DNA of 64,000 nucleotides from Rhodamnia argentea (GCF_020921035.1 NC_063155.1:31737294-31801293), one strand, 5' to 3'; numbered from the stretch's first letter, positions 1 through 12,353 are shown. The notes: a model not told the origin generated them from the letters alone. Numbers and translations: made by a program.

Positions 1-250
1 AAATTCTTCACTGCCCATCTCCAAAGAAGTAAACCTGCAAAAGCGAAAGCAAGGTTGCTTAAACCACTAAGGAAGGATATACATGTGCTTAAAAGAGCAA
101 GAAAGAGTAGGTGAAGTTGCTAAAGATCACCTCTACTCTGAGATTCACTAAAGCACATCCTCTCGGGCATGAAAGAATCGTTAGAGGTTGTAGCGTCCAA
201 GAATAACACAGAACAGAAACAAGTGAGCATAGTTTGAGGAAGACACTCAA
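1..250. other. No gene seen
   Basis: AT-rich sequence at the window edge. No family-like reading frame, RNA gene or clear repeat was recognised. It could be the flank or untranslated part of a gene outside the window. Confidence 0.4.
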
Positions 251-912
251 AATGGGAAAGTCCTAAACCTATTGTACTGTGGCCAATTCAGTCATTAATA
301 TTATAATTATGTCAATTAAGTCCTAAATGTTTTGACAGTTTGTCAATTTAGTCATTCTAGCCAATTTTGTGAGAAAATTGTTGAGGTGATGCTAGCCGTC
401 CTGCGTGGCACAATCGATGCTGACGTGGAGAATTATTTATTTTTTTTTTTTGATTTTTTTTATTGTTAATGGCCGGCTAAGGGCCACGGGCCACTAGGCA
501 AGGCCTTGTGAGCCCTCATTGGCTGCAGGCGAGAGCCGTGAAGCCACCGCGAGTAGCTTTTGAGGCTTGCGGCCCTCACTCATAGTTGGGTGAGGGCTCG
601 CTGCCCTCGAAAAGATCGATTAGGGCAACAATCCGTCATCTAGATTTGAGCGAGGGGCTTTTACCGATAACAAAATTCACATAGGTCATAAAACTAAAAA
701 AAATTAAAAATTTTCAAATCAAATTCCACATCAGCGTCTGTCGTGTCGCTTAAGACATCGGCGTCCACGTTAGCAATTTCAAATGAAAAAAGTTGGCCCA
801 AATGACTATATTGAAAAATTATCTAAAGGTTTAGGACTCAACCAGCACAATCAAAAGGTTAATGACTGAATTGGCCGAAGTGCAATATAATGAAGACTTT
901 GTGGACAATTTT
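251..912. mobile_element. Non-autonomous MULE-like element with long inverted ends
   Basis: The left end (about 255-350) and the reverse complement of the right end (about 780-912) share a series of segments, such as ggccaattcagtcatta followed later by gtcctaaa. They enclose a GC-rich core (about 465-610) unlike the AT-rich flanks. This is the usual look of short non-autonomous Mutator-like elements in woody dicots. The outermost left bases are degraded and I could not find a target-site duplication, so the boundaries are approximate. The short reading frames at 927-1201 just outside look like noise. Confidence 0.55.
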
Positions 913-1454
913 CTCCGCCCAAAATCTTGCTTAGAGGGAAAAACAGGGATGATATAGATTGTGTCCGCATGCCACAACCCCCATGTACGTCAACTGTCCC
1001 GAGTTGCACGCTCAAATTAGGAGCGTCAAAGAGAGAGGTAATGGATGTTCTCCAATGGCTTTTTCCCAGAAGCGCTGCTTTTACAACATCTCCGATTATT
1101 CCTCAAAAAATGATTTGGAGTTGTCCTTGACCAACTCCGGAAATATCAAAGCCTTTCCCTCGGCGTCGGGGAATCCATATACAGTGCCAGATTTTCATTA
1201 GATGCTGTCTGGAGACCAATATTAATTTCTGTAGGTGTCCATGGAGGGATCAACTTAAGAGAATTAGTTCACCAGTCTTTAATGTATCAATTTTGTCAAT
1301 GTGATTCTAAATCTTTACTCGAAATTCTAATGTAATTCTTCTGCTCAATTTCGATTTGAAAATGTTCAAACGGACGTCCAATCCCCACGAACAATCCTAT
1401 GGGGCATAAACACCGTATGAAGTTGAAATACTTATATTCACTTTTTTTATATTT

Positions 1455-1785
1455 AGAGATAAGTCCATCAAAAGTCCTAAAACTTGTCACGAAAGTACAA
1501 TTGAATGATAAAAATTTCAAAAAGTACAATCATGTCCTAAAACTTATTAAGTTAGTGCAATCAAATCCTTTCATTAACTTTATTTAACTTGACAAACGAA
1601 AAATCCTACCAAGTTTCAAAACTTCATTGCACCGACTTGACCAGCTTTAGGAATCGGTTGTAGTTTTTGAAAGTTTAATGACTCAATTGTATTTTGTGAT
1701 AAATTTTAGAATTTGATTACACTTTTTCAAGATTTTAGGATTTAATTACACTTTCGTGATAATTTTTAGGGCTTTAAGTGCCTTT
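1455..1785. mobile_element. MITE-like inverted repeat
   Basis: The left half (agtcctaaaacttgtcacga, continuing with aagta) recurs in reverse complement at the right end (ccctaaaaattatcacga followed by aagtg), with further matching blocks between. It has no coding capacity. It resembles the MULE-type MITEs elsewhere in the window but has different terminal sequence. The target-site duplication was not resolved. Confidence 0.5.
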
Positions 1786-1789
1786 ATTT

Positions 1790-3655
1790 TTTACATTTAA
1801 TTTTTCTGATTTTTTCCCCTTTTTTTCTTCTTTTTGTTTGAATAATGTTGATCTTCCTCTCCCTTCGTTTCTTGTACTGTTCATCTCCAAGCTACCACTT
1901 CGGACCTCAATCTAGACCTCGAGCCACTTACAGGTATGGATGTCAATGGGTGAGGTCAAGTCGGGTTTTTCATGATACCCGACTTGGAACACAACACATG
2001 TATGCTTGGCCCGCCCCGGACCAAGATTGAATGGAACATGACCTAACCAATCGGGTAGGGTTTCGTGCTTTGAATTTGAATTTTCTTTTGTTTTTTTAAT
2101 AACCGGAGGCTCCCAAAAGTAATATGATGTATTTCTCAATTCATCAAGCTACAAGTGAAAATCAAAATATCATAACGAAAATTGTGCAACACCTCATTGA
2201 TAGAATTTCGAGCTCGTCAAAATACTAACATAAGTATCAATTTGCGGCTCAAATTTGGAAAAAAATTACAACCTCAAAATGTTCTATGTTTGCAATTGTG
2301 ACTTGCTCGATTGATTACAAAAACCACAAAGGAGGGGGAGAAAGTAAAGCAAACAATTAAGAAACTTCGTTGTTTTTGCAGAGGACGGATAACATAGAGA
2401 AACTTCATTTGGACAGTTTATCTCTGCGCTCTTTACGTCATTCTCAACGTGATCACTTTAATTAATGCTACTGTCCCTTTACTTCGCCAATTCTTGCTCA
2501 ACATACGTCACCCTGTTGTAGCAGATATAACGATAGCAATTATAACAAGTGACTGAATTGAAGCTAATAGGTGAAATATCCTAACATGAGCAAATAGCTA
2601 AACATATCAAGACATGTGGGCAATCGGGCACATGAGAAATAACAGATGCTGAAAATTCATTAGCTTGCATGGCGATTTTATCAAGTCTTGCATTACCAAA
2701 TTCTGCTAGGAAAATTTAATAAGACAATCCGCTCACTACGTGAGTGTCATGAACACGTCAAGTAAAGGCTTTAAATCAGAAAGGACCTTACACTCGCTCT
2801 CAAGAAAAGTTATCTATCATGTTAGCAGGATTAAGAGAAACACTTCATCTACCCATTGTTACATTCAGTAAGGGTCTATTCTTGCATTGATACTACGATA
2901 TGTAGGATGAAGACTCTGGTGACCTTGTCTTTTCCAACTATGTTTTGTTCAATTCCACTAATTAAATTTTTATATAACGTGGAATGGACTTCTCTGTTTT
3001 CACTCGCTTGTATTGACATGAATATCATGCAAGACAAATTTTGTGACGTCATCCCTTACCATGATCGTTTCTCGTTATCCTTGTATTAGAAAAGAGGCAT
3101 CCATTAGTTGTTCCTAAATTCAAAAATTAAGACTATCATCGAAAACAAAGAATTGAGCTTGTCGGTTATAGCAATTTAATCTTTTAATATAATGGGTTGC
3201 ACACTGCACTTCAAGTTCAATGTCGTATCATTTCACCATGATTTTGCGAACTGTAAATAAATCCCTTGTCAAGAACTCTTTTTGATGGCCCATTAAAAAT
3301 TAGAAAATAAAATGAGAGCATTGAGGACAATCCATGTGCCCATCCCTAAGGCATTTCTTCAAAATTCTTTCACATTTACCGAGGGAGTACAGGAAACAAA
3401 ATAGAGAAGAAATTATTAAAAAATAAAAAATATATTAAAATACTATTAAAATTTGTACATTTTAGTGCCGGCCGACCAAATGGATTGAATTAACACAATT
3501 ACAATAAGTTTAAAATTTTTTTGATAATTTTCCTGACTCATCATTATTAAATTTCTAGTTGCCATGCCACCACAAAGACTGAGATAATTATATGTAGACT
3601 TGCCTGTTCGGTTATGATTGCACCCATCTGTTTTAAGATTTTTGGGTAGAAGTTT
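1790..3655. other. Intergenic, no gene seen
   Basis: AT-rich intergenic DNA. A short GC-richer patch at about 1930-2065 resembles fragments of hAT-type MITEs (compare 4826-5205). Nothing else was recognised; the short reading frames have no family-like composition. Confidence 0.4.
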
Positions 3656-4680
3656 AAGGAGCGCATGACAACACTTCTACTTTAGAAATCAACTTCCAAT
3701 CAGAAATTGATTTTTATACTTCTATTCAGAAGCATAAGTTGATTTTTTTACTTCTGCTCCAAAAGTTGATTTCTGATCGGAGAAATTTGTTTGGTAACGG
3801 TTGAAAATTTATACTTTTAAAACATTATTAACACAAAATTTTCTATGAAAAATTATTATCGGTAATCGAAAAATTTCTACTTCATTTTTAAACTTTTAAA
3901 ATTTCTTTTAAAAATAATTTTTATTATTATGAATATTATTTAATTTTTAAAAATAAAAAATATTATTTATTTTTTACTCCGGTGGCGGCAGTAGGCGACA
4001 ATCGTCGCGGTGGTGTTTGGCGATGGTCAATGGCTGGTGGTGGCAATTGGCGGCGGCGGGGGGTGACGATATGTTGTGGTCGGTGGTGGTCTGCGGAGGC
4101 AAGAGGCTATGGTTGCGGGCCGAGGTCGAAGATGAGCGGTGGTTGGCGATTGGTGGGGGGTGGCAATGGTCATGGGTGGCAACCGACAGTTGGAGATGGT
4201 TGTGGGCGGCGGTGTTCGCGGGTGGCAATAGGCACGATCGGCGGTGGGAGATGGTTGGTAGGGGGTGGACAGCGGGCGGCAACCGCCGCAGGCGATGGTG
4301 GGTGGCGGCGGGCGATGGTTGGCTATTGGAGGTGGTCGTGGGCGACGATGGTTAGCAGTTGGTAGAGGAGGGCAATGGTTGTGGGCGGTGGTGGGCGACG
4401 ACGGAGGTAGGCGATGGCCGGAGGTGGGTGTGGTCAAAAAGAGGGTGAAACGAGAAGTACTTATTGAGCTGAGAAGCAATGTTTTCTTTACTTCTTAAAT
4501 AGGAGAAAAACAACTTCAGAAATGAAAATTCACTTCAAAAGTAGAAATTTCTTTTAGAAGTAAAAATTTTTACCAAACAAATTTCTACTTTAGAATTTAT
4601 ATTACAAAATGGATCTTTGCTTTAGAAGCATTTTTGGAGCAGAAGTTTACTTTCAAAAGTGTTACCGGATGCACCCTTAG
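3656..4680. mobile_element. Putative non-autonomous DNA transposon with a GC-rich core
   Basis: The left end near 3656 (taaggagcgcat...aacactt) resembles the reverse complement of the right end near 4680 (taagggtgcatc...aacactt). Both arms are crowded with short repeated words such as acttct, agaaat and gaagt in both orientations, as in subterminal repeats of hAT-like elements. The arms enclose a GC-rich core (3978-4470). There is no transposase. No target-site duplication was confirmed, so class and exact ends are tentative. Confidence 0.4.
3978..4470. repeat. Degenerate GGT/GGC-rich low-complexity tract
   Basis: About 490 bp of imperfect repeats built from ggtggcggc, gcaatgg and gatggttg-like units on the + strand. 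Long reading frames exist on both strands in several frames at once (Gly/Trp-rich on +, Pro/His-rich on -). That is what biased composition gives when stop codons are scarce, not what a gene gives. Confidence 0.6.
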
Positions 4681-4825
4681 CCATAGATTGTTGCGAGGCA
4701 ATAAGACGAGAGCAAATTCTTGATGGAACACGCCCAACAAAAAGTTAAAGATTGTGTGTCAAAAGACCAATGTGCGGGCATTTGCCATTCCAATCTTGAC
4801 AAATGAGAGCATTGAATATAGTCTG

Positions 4826-5205
4826 GTAGGGGTGTCAAAAAAGCCCAAGTCGGCCTGACCCTCTCGGCTCGACCCGGCTCTGCCCGAAAATTCACCAAAT
4901 TTTTTGGTTGGGCTTCGGTATTGTCCCCATAAGGCTCGAGCTGGGTCGAACCGAGCCAACTCCGGCTTTTTTCACATCCATGTTTTCTTTTTAATTTATT
5001 TTCTTTTAATTTTTTAATTTTTTATATTCTTTCATTTGACGGGCTTGTCAAGTGCTTTTGATTCTAAAAAAAAAAGGGAAAAAAAAAAAGAATCCGACTC
5101 GGCCCGAAAAGTTGGGGCATATGTAATTCAGGCTTAGGTCCGGCCAAGCTAGGTATTGTTTAGTTTTGGGTTGACTCGGGCCGGCCCCCCTACAATGTGG
5201 TGCCT
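4826..5205. mobile_element. hAT-like MITE remnant
   Basis: The segment starts with taggggtgtcaa and ends with ggcccccctaca, which are imperfect inverted ends of the type common in plant hAT MITEs. It contains two GC-rich arms with related words (cggcctgaccc, ctcggcccg, gactcgggccgg) around an AT-rich centre. No 8-bp target duplication was verified. Confidence 0.4.
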
Positions 5206-6494
5206 ATTCCTATGTAGCAGAAAAGGAGCATCTTATCATCCTTACGCGGAAGGACTAGTGACTTGTAATTGTGATTGTGAGGACACCACCACCAATTCAA
5301 GTTCTCAATAGATACAGAGATGACACAAGAAGTGCTAAAAAAATAGTACGGTGCTCGCTTTAGTTTTAAAATTTTAATTGATCATTTGATGGTTATTTTT
5401 ATAAAAAAAAAATATGATCATTTAAGTATCATTCTCGATTTGAATAGTGGTTCATCGATAAGAGCCACTTCATACTTAAATACGATGTTAGACTTGATTT
5501 TTTATTCACGTTGGATATAAAAAAATAATGCTTTTTAAGAAGAAGAAGAGGAGGTTGATGATGATGAGGTGCTGATGAAGATGAGGAAGGTAATGAAAAA
5601 CTAGTGGTTGACAACGAAGAAGAATATACATATAGGCGATTTAGCCGATTTTATCTTTCCTCTTTCTCTTCCTTGGAAATAAGAAAAGCCTTTCTTTATC
5701 ACAACGGCCTTCCTTTATTCGGAATGAATTCATCTCGGTCAAGACAAATGTGAACTTTTGGGAGCTAAAGGACCACATCTCACAGTTGTTAGCTCTTAAT
5801 TAACGAATTGGGGATAACTTCGTTAAATCCTATTTGTTCGTCAAAACCAATTTCTAAGGTGCTGACATCATCATCAACTCGCCGTCCTTCGCTGTTACCC
5901 CCAAGGCGAAGCCAAATTTGGGCCCAGCGACCTCCCAGATCTGGGCTCACCCCCAACTTCACCCCGTGGATAACTGAGGGCCGAGTTAGGGTTTGGAGAT
6001 GATTGTGCAGGGTTGGGTCTATTGAAGTTGAGGCGATGCTTGGATTGAGGGGTTTGAAGCTTTGTGTGCGATTGACTCAATTTGGAGGAGGGTGTAGGTG
6101 CCATTTAAGAGCAAAACGTAGAAAAAAAAAAAAGGTTATTGAGAAAGTTTTCAATAGCAATCCATTACCTCGAGAAGGATCGACGAGTTTCATTTTTCTT
6201 TTTGTGGAAAAGGGTGAATGAACGCTTGGGACAAAGATGCGAAGCACAGAAGGCGATAGAGAGCAATTGCTAAGGAACAATGGAATTGAATCAGTCGATG
6301 TTGAAGCTATTATAGATGGAGTTGAAGAAATCGGCATCGGCGAGCTTATTCTCAACAGACGGCCTCACCGAAGATTTCGAGCTGATCAACGCCATTGATG
6401 TCTGTCACCCCCATCATGTGCTGATCTTTAGGCTCTGCAAAATAATTCATGATCTTGTGATTTAAATGAATGTTCTAGGTATGATAAAAGCGCG

Positions 6495-6537
<43 letters not shown>

Positions 6538-7720
6538 ATTAAAAGATTATTAAAAGGAAAATGCTTCCCTAACAGTATAATAGAACTGTCAGTTATTTCT
6601 GACCATAAATCCAACACACCATCACCGCGTGTTTTGCACAAAGTACTCATTAATTAGAATATCATTAGGTCATAAATAATGACAAGACTATCAATTTGTC
6701 ATGCTAGCGACTTCCTTATTAAAAATGTTATCATCTTCATTGACCTTTTCTTTTTATAAGAAAAATCACGCAAGAAATAAAATATTATCACGAAATGCCA
6801 CATAAGATGGATCGCCAGAAATTTTCATCGGAGGTACTTAAATGGTCATCTTTTATTTAATGTGGCATTGAAGTGATCCAAATAAATATTTTGATATTAA
6901 AGTGAGCATCGTACGAAAGTTATGGTATTTTTAATTGCCACTATATCTGTTCATGAGTACGTGCATGATGAGAAGAGAAGACGGGTCAAGGAAAAGAAAG
7001 AAGCAACTTCAAATGCCTGATAACATGTCAGAATTTACTCGCGCTAATAAGAGATGAATCTACTGGCCGTCGCATGAGTAAGGAGGAAAGGAGAAGTCTT
7101 CCGGAGGAGAGAGAGTGTGTTTCAGAGGATGCAGAGACTTTTCTAACAGGTGAGCCCGCACGCGCCACGTGTCGCATGCGGAGTGAGCCTGAGTGCCACA
7201 TGGGCAATACCCCGTGGATACCTACTATTTTCTCACTAATTCATAAGCGAAACCTTATTGTCCTTTTTTCTTTTAGTTGTTCCGCCATTATTGGTGATGG
7301 ATGCTCCATCCTTCTTCAACTCGCCCTTGATCACGACCATTTCTGATGACGATCTCAATGCAAAAGGCCTAATATCCTCAATTTTTACTTTTATCTCAAT
7401 TCTACCATCCATATTAGTTAATCTTACGTGGCTCGAATTTTCTTGTCAAACTTACGAATGAATATTTAAAATTTAGAAACAGTAGATTTTAGAGACGACG
7501 AGATTTTAGATCATTCGTCCAAATATCTCAATGTCTAGCCATTCTTTGGGCTAAGAGAATACGAAACGTGCCGTCCCGAGTGACTTTGTATCTCCCGATT
7601 ATATGTAGGGAAAGAGAGTTTTTTCATGTCATATTTATTGAGGTATAATTCATTAACTACGTGAAAATGCCACGTAGGATTGATTAATTAATTATGATTA
7701 CGGACGGAAGGCTAACGGTA
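5206..7720. other. Intergenic, no supported gene
   Basis: Mostly AT-rich intergenic DNA. At 6237-6430 two overlapping + frames read plausibly as protein for about 50 codons each, but neither extends further and no family could be assigned with confidence. A (GA)n tract lies at 6497-6534. Confidence 0.35.
6497..6534. repeat. (GA)n microsatellite
   Basis: Nineteen uninterrupted GA dinucleotides. It lies in intergenic DNA and gives rise to spurious Arg-Glu and Leu-Ser reading frames. Confidence 0.95.
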
Positions 7721-7964
7721 GTAGAATTGGGACAAAAGTAAAAATTGAATGTTTTTTACGAGACAAAAAAAGTTTTGGATATAATTGGGATATATACTAA
7801 AGTTGAGAGTTTTTTTTTTTTTTTTTGTATTAGACCGGTGAAATTGAGACAAAAGTAAAAGTTCGGAGTAGAATTGAGACAAAAGTAAAAGTTGAAGGTT
7901 TTTTACGAAACCAAAAAAAAAATAAAAAGTTTTAGATATAATTATCATAAATGCTAAAGTTGAA
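7721..7964. repeat. Diverged tandem duplication, unit about 147 bp
   Basis: The phrase gtagaattg(g/a)gacaaaag begins at 7721 and again at 7868. Each copy is followed by taaaagttga-like, gttttttacga, and gttttggatataatt-like blocks in the same order. The copies have diverged by substitutions and homopolymer expansion. It is non-coding. Confidence 0.65.
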
Positions 7965-7969
7965 GGTCT

Positions 7970-9036
7970 TTTTGGATATTAGGCCCAATACAAAAAAGGA
8001 TATCAAAAAATCTAAACTATGCTGAGGGAAAACAAAACTCTACTCTTCGGACCCAAAGAGCCCATATTCCTCCCATTGGAAACAACTCGAATAATCTAAT
8101 CTACGCATTTTCGTCTTTCTGGGAATGTGATTGGTCCCTTCAACGAATATCCAATTTGTATAGCTATCATCACTTCCCGCCACAAAGCCATAGCGTAATC
8201 AATGACGTCAAATCAGAGTAGTTTAAATCAAGTTCAAATCAAATTGATACGATAAAAATCTATGGCACGTTCGATTATAGTGTTTTCCGACACAAAATTT
8301 ATTACATTGTCACGTTGTTTACTTGCATTGCTAGCTATTTCTCTGTCATAGCCCCAAATTTATGTAATCGATGACCTATTAAAGACAGCCTCGTCTCGTG
8401 CTTATTGATCAACGTTGAAAGATCATGTAATACCCTCTCCTTTCCCTCCCTCTCTGCCTATCAATACTGATATAATCTTGGTTACAACATTGTGTTAATT
8501 ACTTGTTTATAGGATTAGATCATTCACATATATTAGCAAACGGTGGTTGCATCCATAATTGTAAGATGACAGAACAGTTGCTATAAATATCTTATACATT
8601 AGACTAGACATAACTATGATAAGCTTATTATATTAACATATTCTGCATGATGACAATACAAAGCCTCTTTACACGTATATGCGTCACTCACGCAGGACCG
8701 AATTGCTAAAGCCAATTGCTATTTCCACGAGAGCAATGATGCGAGAAGAAGAGGTTTGCCTGGCCGACGGAAAAGAGATCATTAAGCCATGATGATTGCA
8801 TCCACGATCCGGAGTCTAAAGGCAAAAATATTTGACTTTTATGCTAGTTTGACTCACAAACGAACACTATTGGGTGTGGTTCATATTTTCCATCGATAGG
8901 AAAGCACAAAAATCTCGTTCTCTGGTGAGCGAGCGGAGGTCCGAGGGGTAGTGGCTTTGGACGCCATAGGGTTTTTATAGTTTGAATCAGTATTTTATTG
9001 GTAGTTTGGGCTTGGGCCCATGAAAACTGTTATATA
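7970..9036. other. Intergenic, no gene seen
   Basis: AT-rich sequence without a recognised coding exon, RNA gene or clear repeat. Confidence 0.35.
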
Positions 9037-9045
9037 ATCTCTTTT

Positions 9046-10270
9046 AGGAAAATTACCAAAAAAGTCCTAAATTCATTGCAATTGTGTAAATTCTGTCATA
9101 AACTTCTTTTTTTTGTCAATTTAGTCCTAAACTTTTTGCATTTGTGTCAATTCAGTCCATTTAACCGGCCGACGCTAATGTGGCATTGTCGGTCTTGACG
9201 TGGCCCATTTTTAATATTATGTTAATAACTTTTGGATTTTCTTTTTCCTTTTCTTCTATTTCTACTTTTTTTTCTTCCTTTCTCTAGCCTACTGCCAAGC
9301 CCAATGACCAACCAAAGTCGAGGGCCTTTAAGGTCGACCTCGTCGGCCACTAGAGAGGCTCGACCTCGCCCAACGACGGCGAGGTCAATCTTGTCTAGTG
9401 GGCGGTGAGGTTGCACCTCGTCAGCCTCTTGGAGGAAGAAGGAAGGCAAAAAAGAAAGAGCGAAAATAGAAAAATGAAAAATGAAAATAAAATAAAATAA
9501 AATTAAATTAAAAAACTATTAAAATACTAATGATAATATGCCATGTTAGTGCCGGTAACGTGAGATGGCCAAATGGACTGAACTAGCACAAATGCAAAAG
9601 ATTTAAAATTGAATTAGCATAATTGCAATAGATTTAGAACCCAAACAGTTCTAAACCTATTACAATTGTATAAATTCAATCCCAATTTTTTTTTTCGATT
9701 TAGTTTTAATTTTTTTGTAATTATGCCAATTCGGTTCATCCGTCTGGTGACATAATATTTTAATATATATTTTTATAATTTTTAGTTTCATTTTCATTTA
9801 TTTTCTTTTCTTTTTCTTTCTTTGTTTTTTCTTCCCCCTTCTTCTTCCTCTTGCCGGTTGCTGGCCAAAGAAGATGGTCGGCGATCAAGCGAAGCTCGCA
9901 GAGAGTGTTGTCATCGTTGGACAAGGCCGGCCTTGTTCGGGGACAACGAGGCTCGCCCTTGCTAGTGTTTAGCGGTAGCGAGCTTCGCCTGATGCCATTG
10001 AGGTTGGCCAGAGGAGGAAGAAGAAGAAGAAGAGGGAAGAGAAAAAAGGAAAAAGAAAAAAAATATGTAAAATTCACAAAATCGAAAAAATTAAAATTCT
10101 ATGTGGTCAAAAGAATGACGCCAACTGGCATTCACGTTAGTCTTGGCAGGCCAAAATTAGCCAAGTAGACTTAATTGCACAATTGAAAAAGGTTTAGATT
10201 GACGGCAAGAAAAATTAGAACTAAATTGACACATTTATAAGAGGTTTATGACTTTTTTAGTAATTCTCTC
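9046..10270. mobile_element. Composite non-autonomous MULE-like element with 9-bp TSD
   Basis: The outer ends are inverted repeats: aggaaaattaccaaaaaagt on the left and, in reverse complement, gagagaattactaaaaaagt on the right. The element is bracketed by a 9-bp direct repeat, atctctttt (9037-9045) and atctctttc (10271-10279), with one mismatch. Nine base pairs is the hallmark target duplication of Mutator-like transposons. Inside are two similar modules, about 9046-9640 and 9641-10270. Each has a GC-rich core and its own pair of TIR-like arms, and they join at arms that have lost their termini. No transposase is present. Confidence 0.65.
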
Positions 10271-10279
10271 ATCTCTTTC

Positions 10280-11770
10280 TCTTATAATTAAGAGTTGTCA
10301 CGGAGATGTGAGAGATGTTAATTATAGTGAAATTATCTTTTGGATGTAGTCCTAATTTAAGAGTAAATCAAGATAAATCTTGTCTCTCGATTTTTTTTTT
10401 CGTCCTTACTCTTTATTTGATTATGATTATATATCTAATTTATTGTGAAAAGTAGAAGAATCTTAAATTGTTGTGCTCGTTATAGTGCACTGGGAATCTG
10501 TCTATTTTTCACATATGTATAGGAAGGCTTACGTGGGTCGGTTGAAACATCATTAGAAAGGAAAAAAGAGAAGTGTGCGATTTGAGGCATGCCATACATG
10601 AATGGGCATCGGATGTCATCACATTGGTTCGGTGCAAGACTTTCTGCACATGTCGGGGGATGAAACGATTGTGGAATCGAGAAGACACAGTGTTGCTGAT
10701 ACGAAGTTAGTCAATTATGGGTGTGTATCTTCGATGGATGTGATCCACCAACCACCCCACCATCCATCTCATCTGGTTGGTGGTGCCACTTGGCCATGTC
10801 TCTACACACTCCAAATGACCTCTATAGCAGCTTCTCATTATATACCCTAATTCGATGACAACCCTGACAAACTATAGGATAGAGTAGTTGACTTCGTCTT
10901 TGTTTTCGTTGGCTAAGGGATGCCGACACGGGGAAATTGCCAAAAGGTCGAGGTCATATAGCCCCCCATAATACTTTTGACCAAAAAAGGATTGAGTGAC
11001 AGTCGTGTCCAGGAAAATTTTGTGAGACTAACCATATATTCTAAGTCGAGCGAGATGGAGAAGCGTCTTGATTTAGAAGCTTCTGTTGCACGGTAATGTT
11101 TGTCTCGGTTGTGCTCGGATGTTCCGAGCACCTCAGAGGATCAAATTCAGAATTTCGTTCCAATCTCCTGTGATGTTTCATAAGGATCTTTATTTGATTA
11201 TTTTCTAGTTCACAAGAGCCAAGTATAATGAAAAAACATACTTTTGAAAACAAAACATCTTTGTAGACCAAAACAATCGTCGTGGTTTGAACTTCTACAA
11301 AGAGTTTAAGAAATTGGAAGAATAAGGATCGTTTGGATCATCCAATTGTTCTCTTAGAAAAATGGGCTTTTTTCCCCTTCCGGTCTGGTTTTGAAAAATT
11401 TGGTAATCGTCAAAAGCCGTGTGAAGAAAAGCCAAATTTCCCTACAACTTGATGACACTTTTATAACGTTACTAATTCGTTTCGACAGTTTACAACTAAT
11501 CAAATTGTTTTTATTGTACTTACTTTAATTTATCTTTTTTTGCAAACACCTTAAAAGTCGCACATCCCATTGCTTCAATTTGAATTACCTATAGGATTTT
11601 TCGTTTTTCTAGTATGATTAAAAAAAAGATCAAAAGAAAAGAGAAATGACTTTCGAAAGACTCAAACTCATAGGGAAGAAAATCGATTTATGGATGGAAT
11701 ATCAGTTCATATATGAATTCACTATTACTTATTTGAGTGACTTATCAACTTTGTTTCGATTGTAAGCCAA
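10280..11770. other. Intergenic, no supported gene
   Basis: Short reading frames (for example 10602-10850 + and 11041-11271 -) have no recognisable domain, and no splice context was found around them. Nothing else was recognised. Confidence 0.35.
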
Positions 11771-11779
11771 TTAGTTTTT

Positions 11780-11994
11780 GAGAAAATTTCAAAAAAGGAC
11801 CTGAACTGCCATCGTTTTCTCAAATAAGGGCATGAAGTTAACTTTGTTTCAATTAAGGGTTTGAAGTGCTCAAATTATTTCAAAAGAGGGCCTAACTGAA
11901 GGGTATTTTTGACTTTTACGTTTTCATTATTTTTTTAATATTTTTTTTTACCTTGTTTTTTTCTCCTCTCCTCCCTCCTATTCATCATCTTCCC
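11780..11994 (+). repeat. Left terminal inverted repeat of the Pack-MULE
   Basis: Starts gagaaaatttc directly after the left copy of ttagttttt. It pairs with 15814-16004 and then 13066-13094 in reverse complement, with scattered mismatches. The homology ends at cttccc (11994). Confidence 0.8.
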
Positions 11995-12057
11995 CTCGCA
12001 ACCGATCGATCCCACCATCGAATTCACGCAGACTCCAAATAAAGAGGGAGAGAAGCC

Positions 12058-12180
12058 ATGACTGGAAGAAGCTACAATCTCTTGAAAGTGGTGATCGCCC
12101 TCTCTCTATTCAACACCCTCTCTCTCTGTCTCTACTTCCGCCCTACCCCGAAGCGAACCCTCAAAGCTTCTTCCTCATAG
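12058..12180 (+). pseudogene. Possible captured N-terminal fragment of a membrane protein
   Basis: An ATG at 12058 opens 40 codons ending in TAG at 12178. The translation has a short polar head (MTGRSYNLLK), a hydrophobic stretch of about 16 residues, and a basic tail (FRPTPKRTLK). That looks like the start of a type II membrane or secretory protein. It continues after the stop with DDDPNGFIPQ-like sequence in the same frame. It lies between the left TIR and the helicase fragment, so it may be a second captured gene piece. I do not recognise the donor, and chance is not excluded. Confidence 0.3.
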
Positions 12181-12296
12181 ATCCTCGATGACGATCCGAA
12201 CGGTTTCATTCCTCAATCAACCATCCTCGGGCCAATGGTCAAAAATATAAGTCACGAATTCAAAACCTTTAATTTCAAAAGAAAGAAACCTTCGAG

Positions 12297-12298
<2 letters not shown>

Positions 12299-12353
<55 letters not shown>
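12299..12353. repeat. (CT)n microsatellite
   Basis: About 27 CT dinucleotides immediately upstream of the captured ATG at 12358. It resembles the CT-rich 5' untranslated region of many plant genes and so may have been captured with the gene. Confidence 0.9.

Noticed and set aside
3974-4498. Several overlapping long reading frames (Gly/Trp-rich on +, Pro/His/Thr-rich on -)
   Set aside because: They coexist in many frames on both strands of a GGT/GGC-rich degenerate repeat, as expected from composition. None has a domain or splice context.
6237-6430. Protein-like reading on + (EEIGIGELILN in one frame, TDGLTEDFELINAID in the next), faintly like the HisF part of imidazole glycerol phosphate synthase
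   Set aside because: Only about 60 codons, needs a frameshift, and no other motifs of that family are nearby. The resemblance is too weak to annotate.
6462-6657. Reading frames rich in Arg-Glu or Leu-Ser
   Set aside because: Produced by the (GA)n microsatellite at 6497-6534.
9760-10168. 105-codon frames on both strands
   Set aside because: They lie within the composite MULE-like element and are Lys/Arg/Glu- or Phe/Leu-rich artefacts of purine/pyrimidine tracts.
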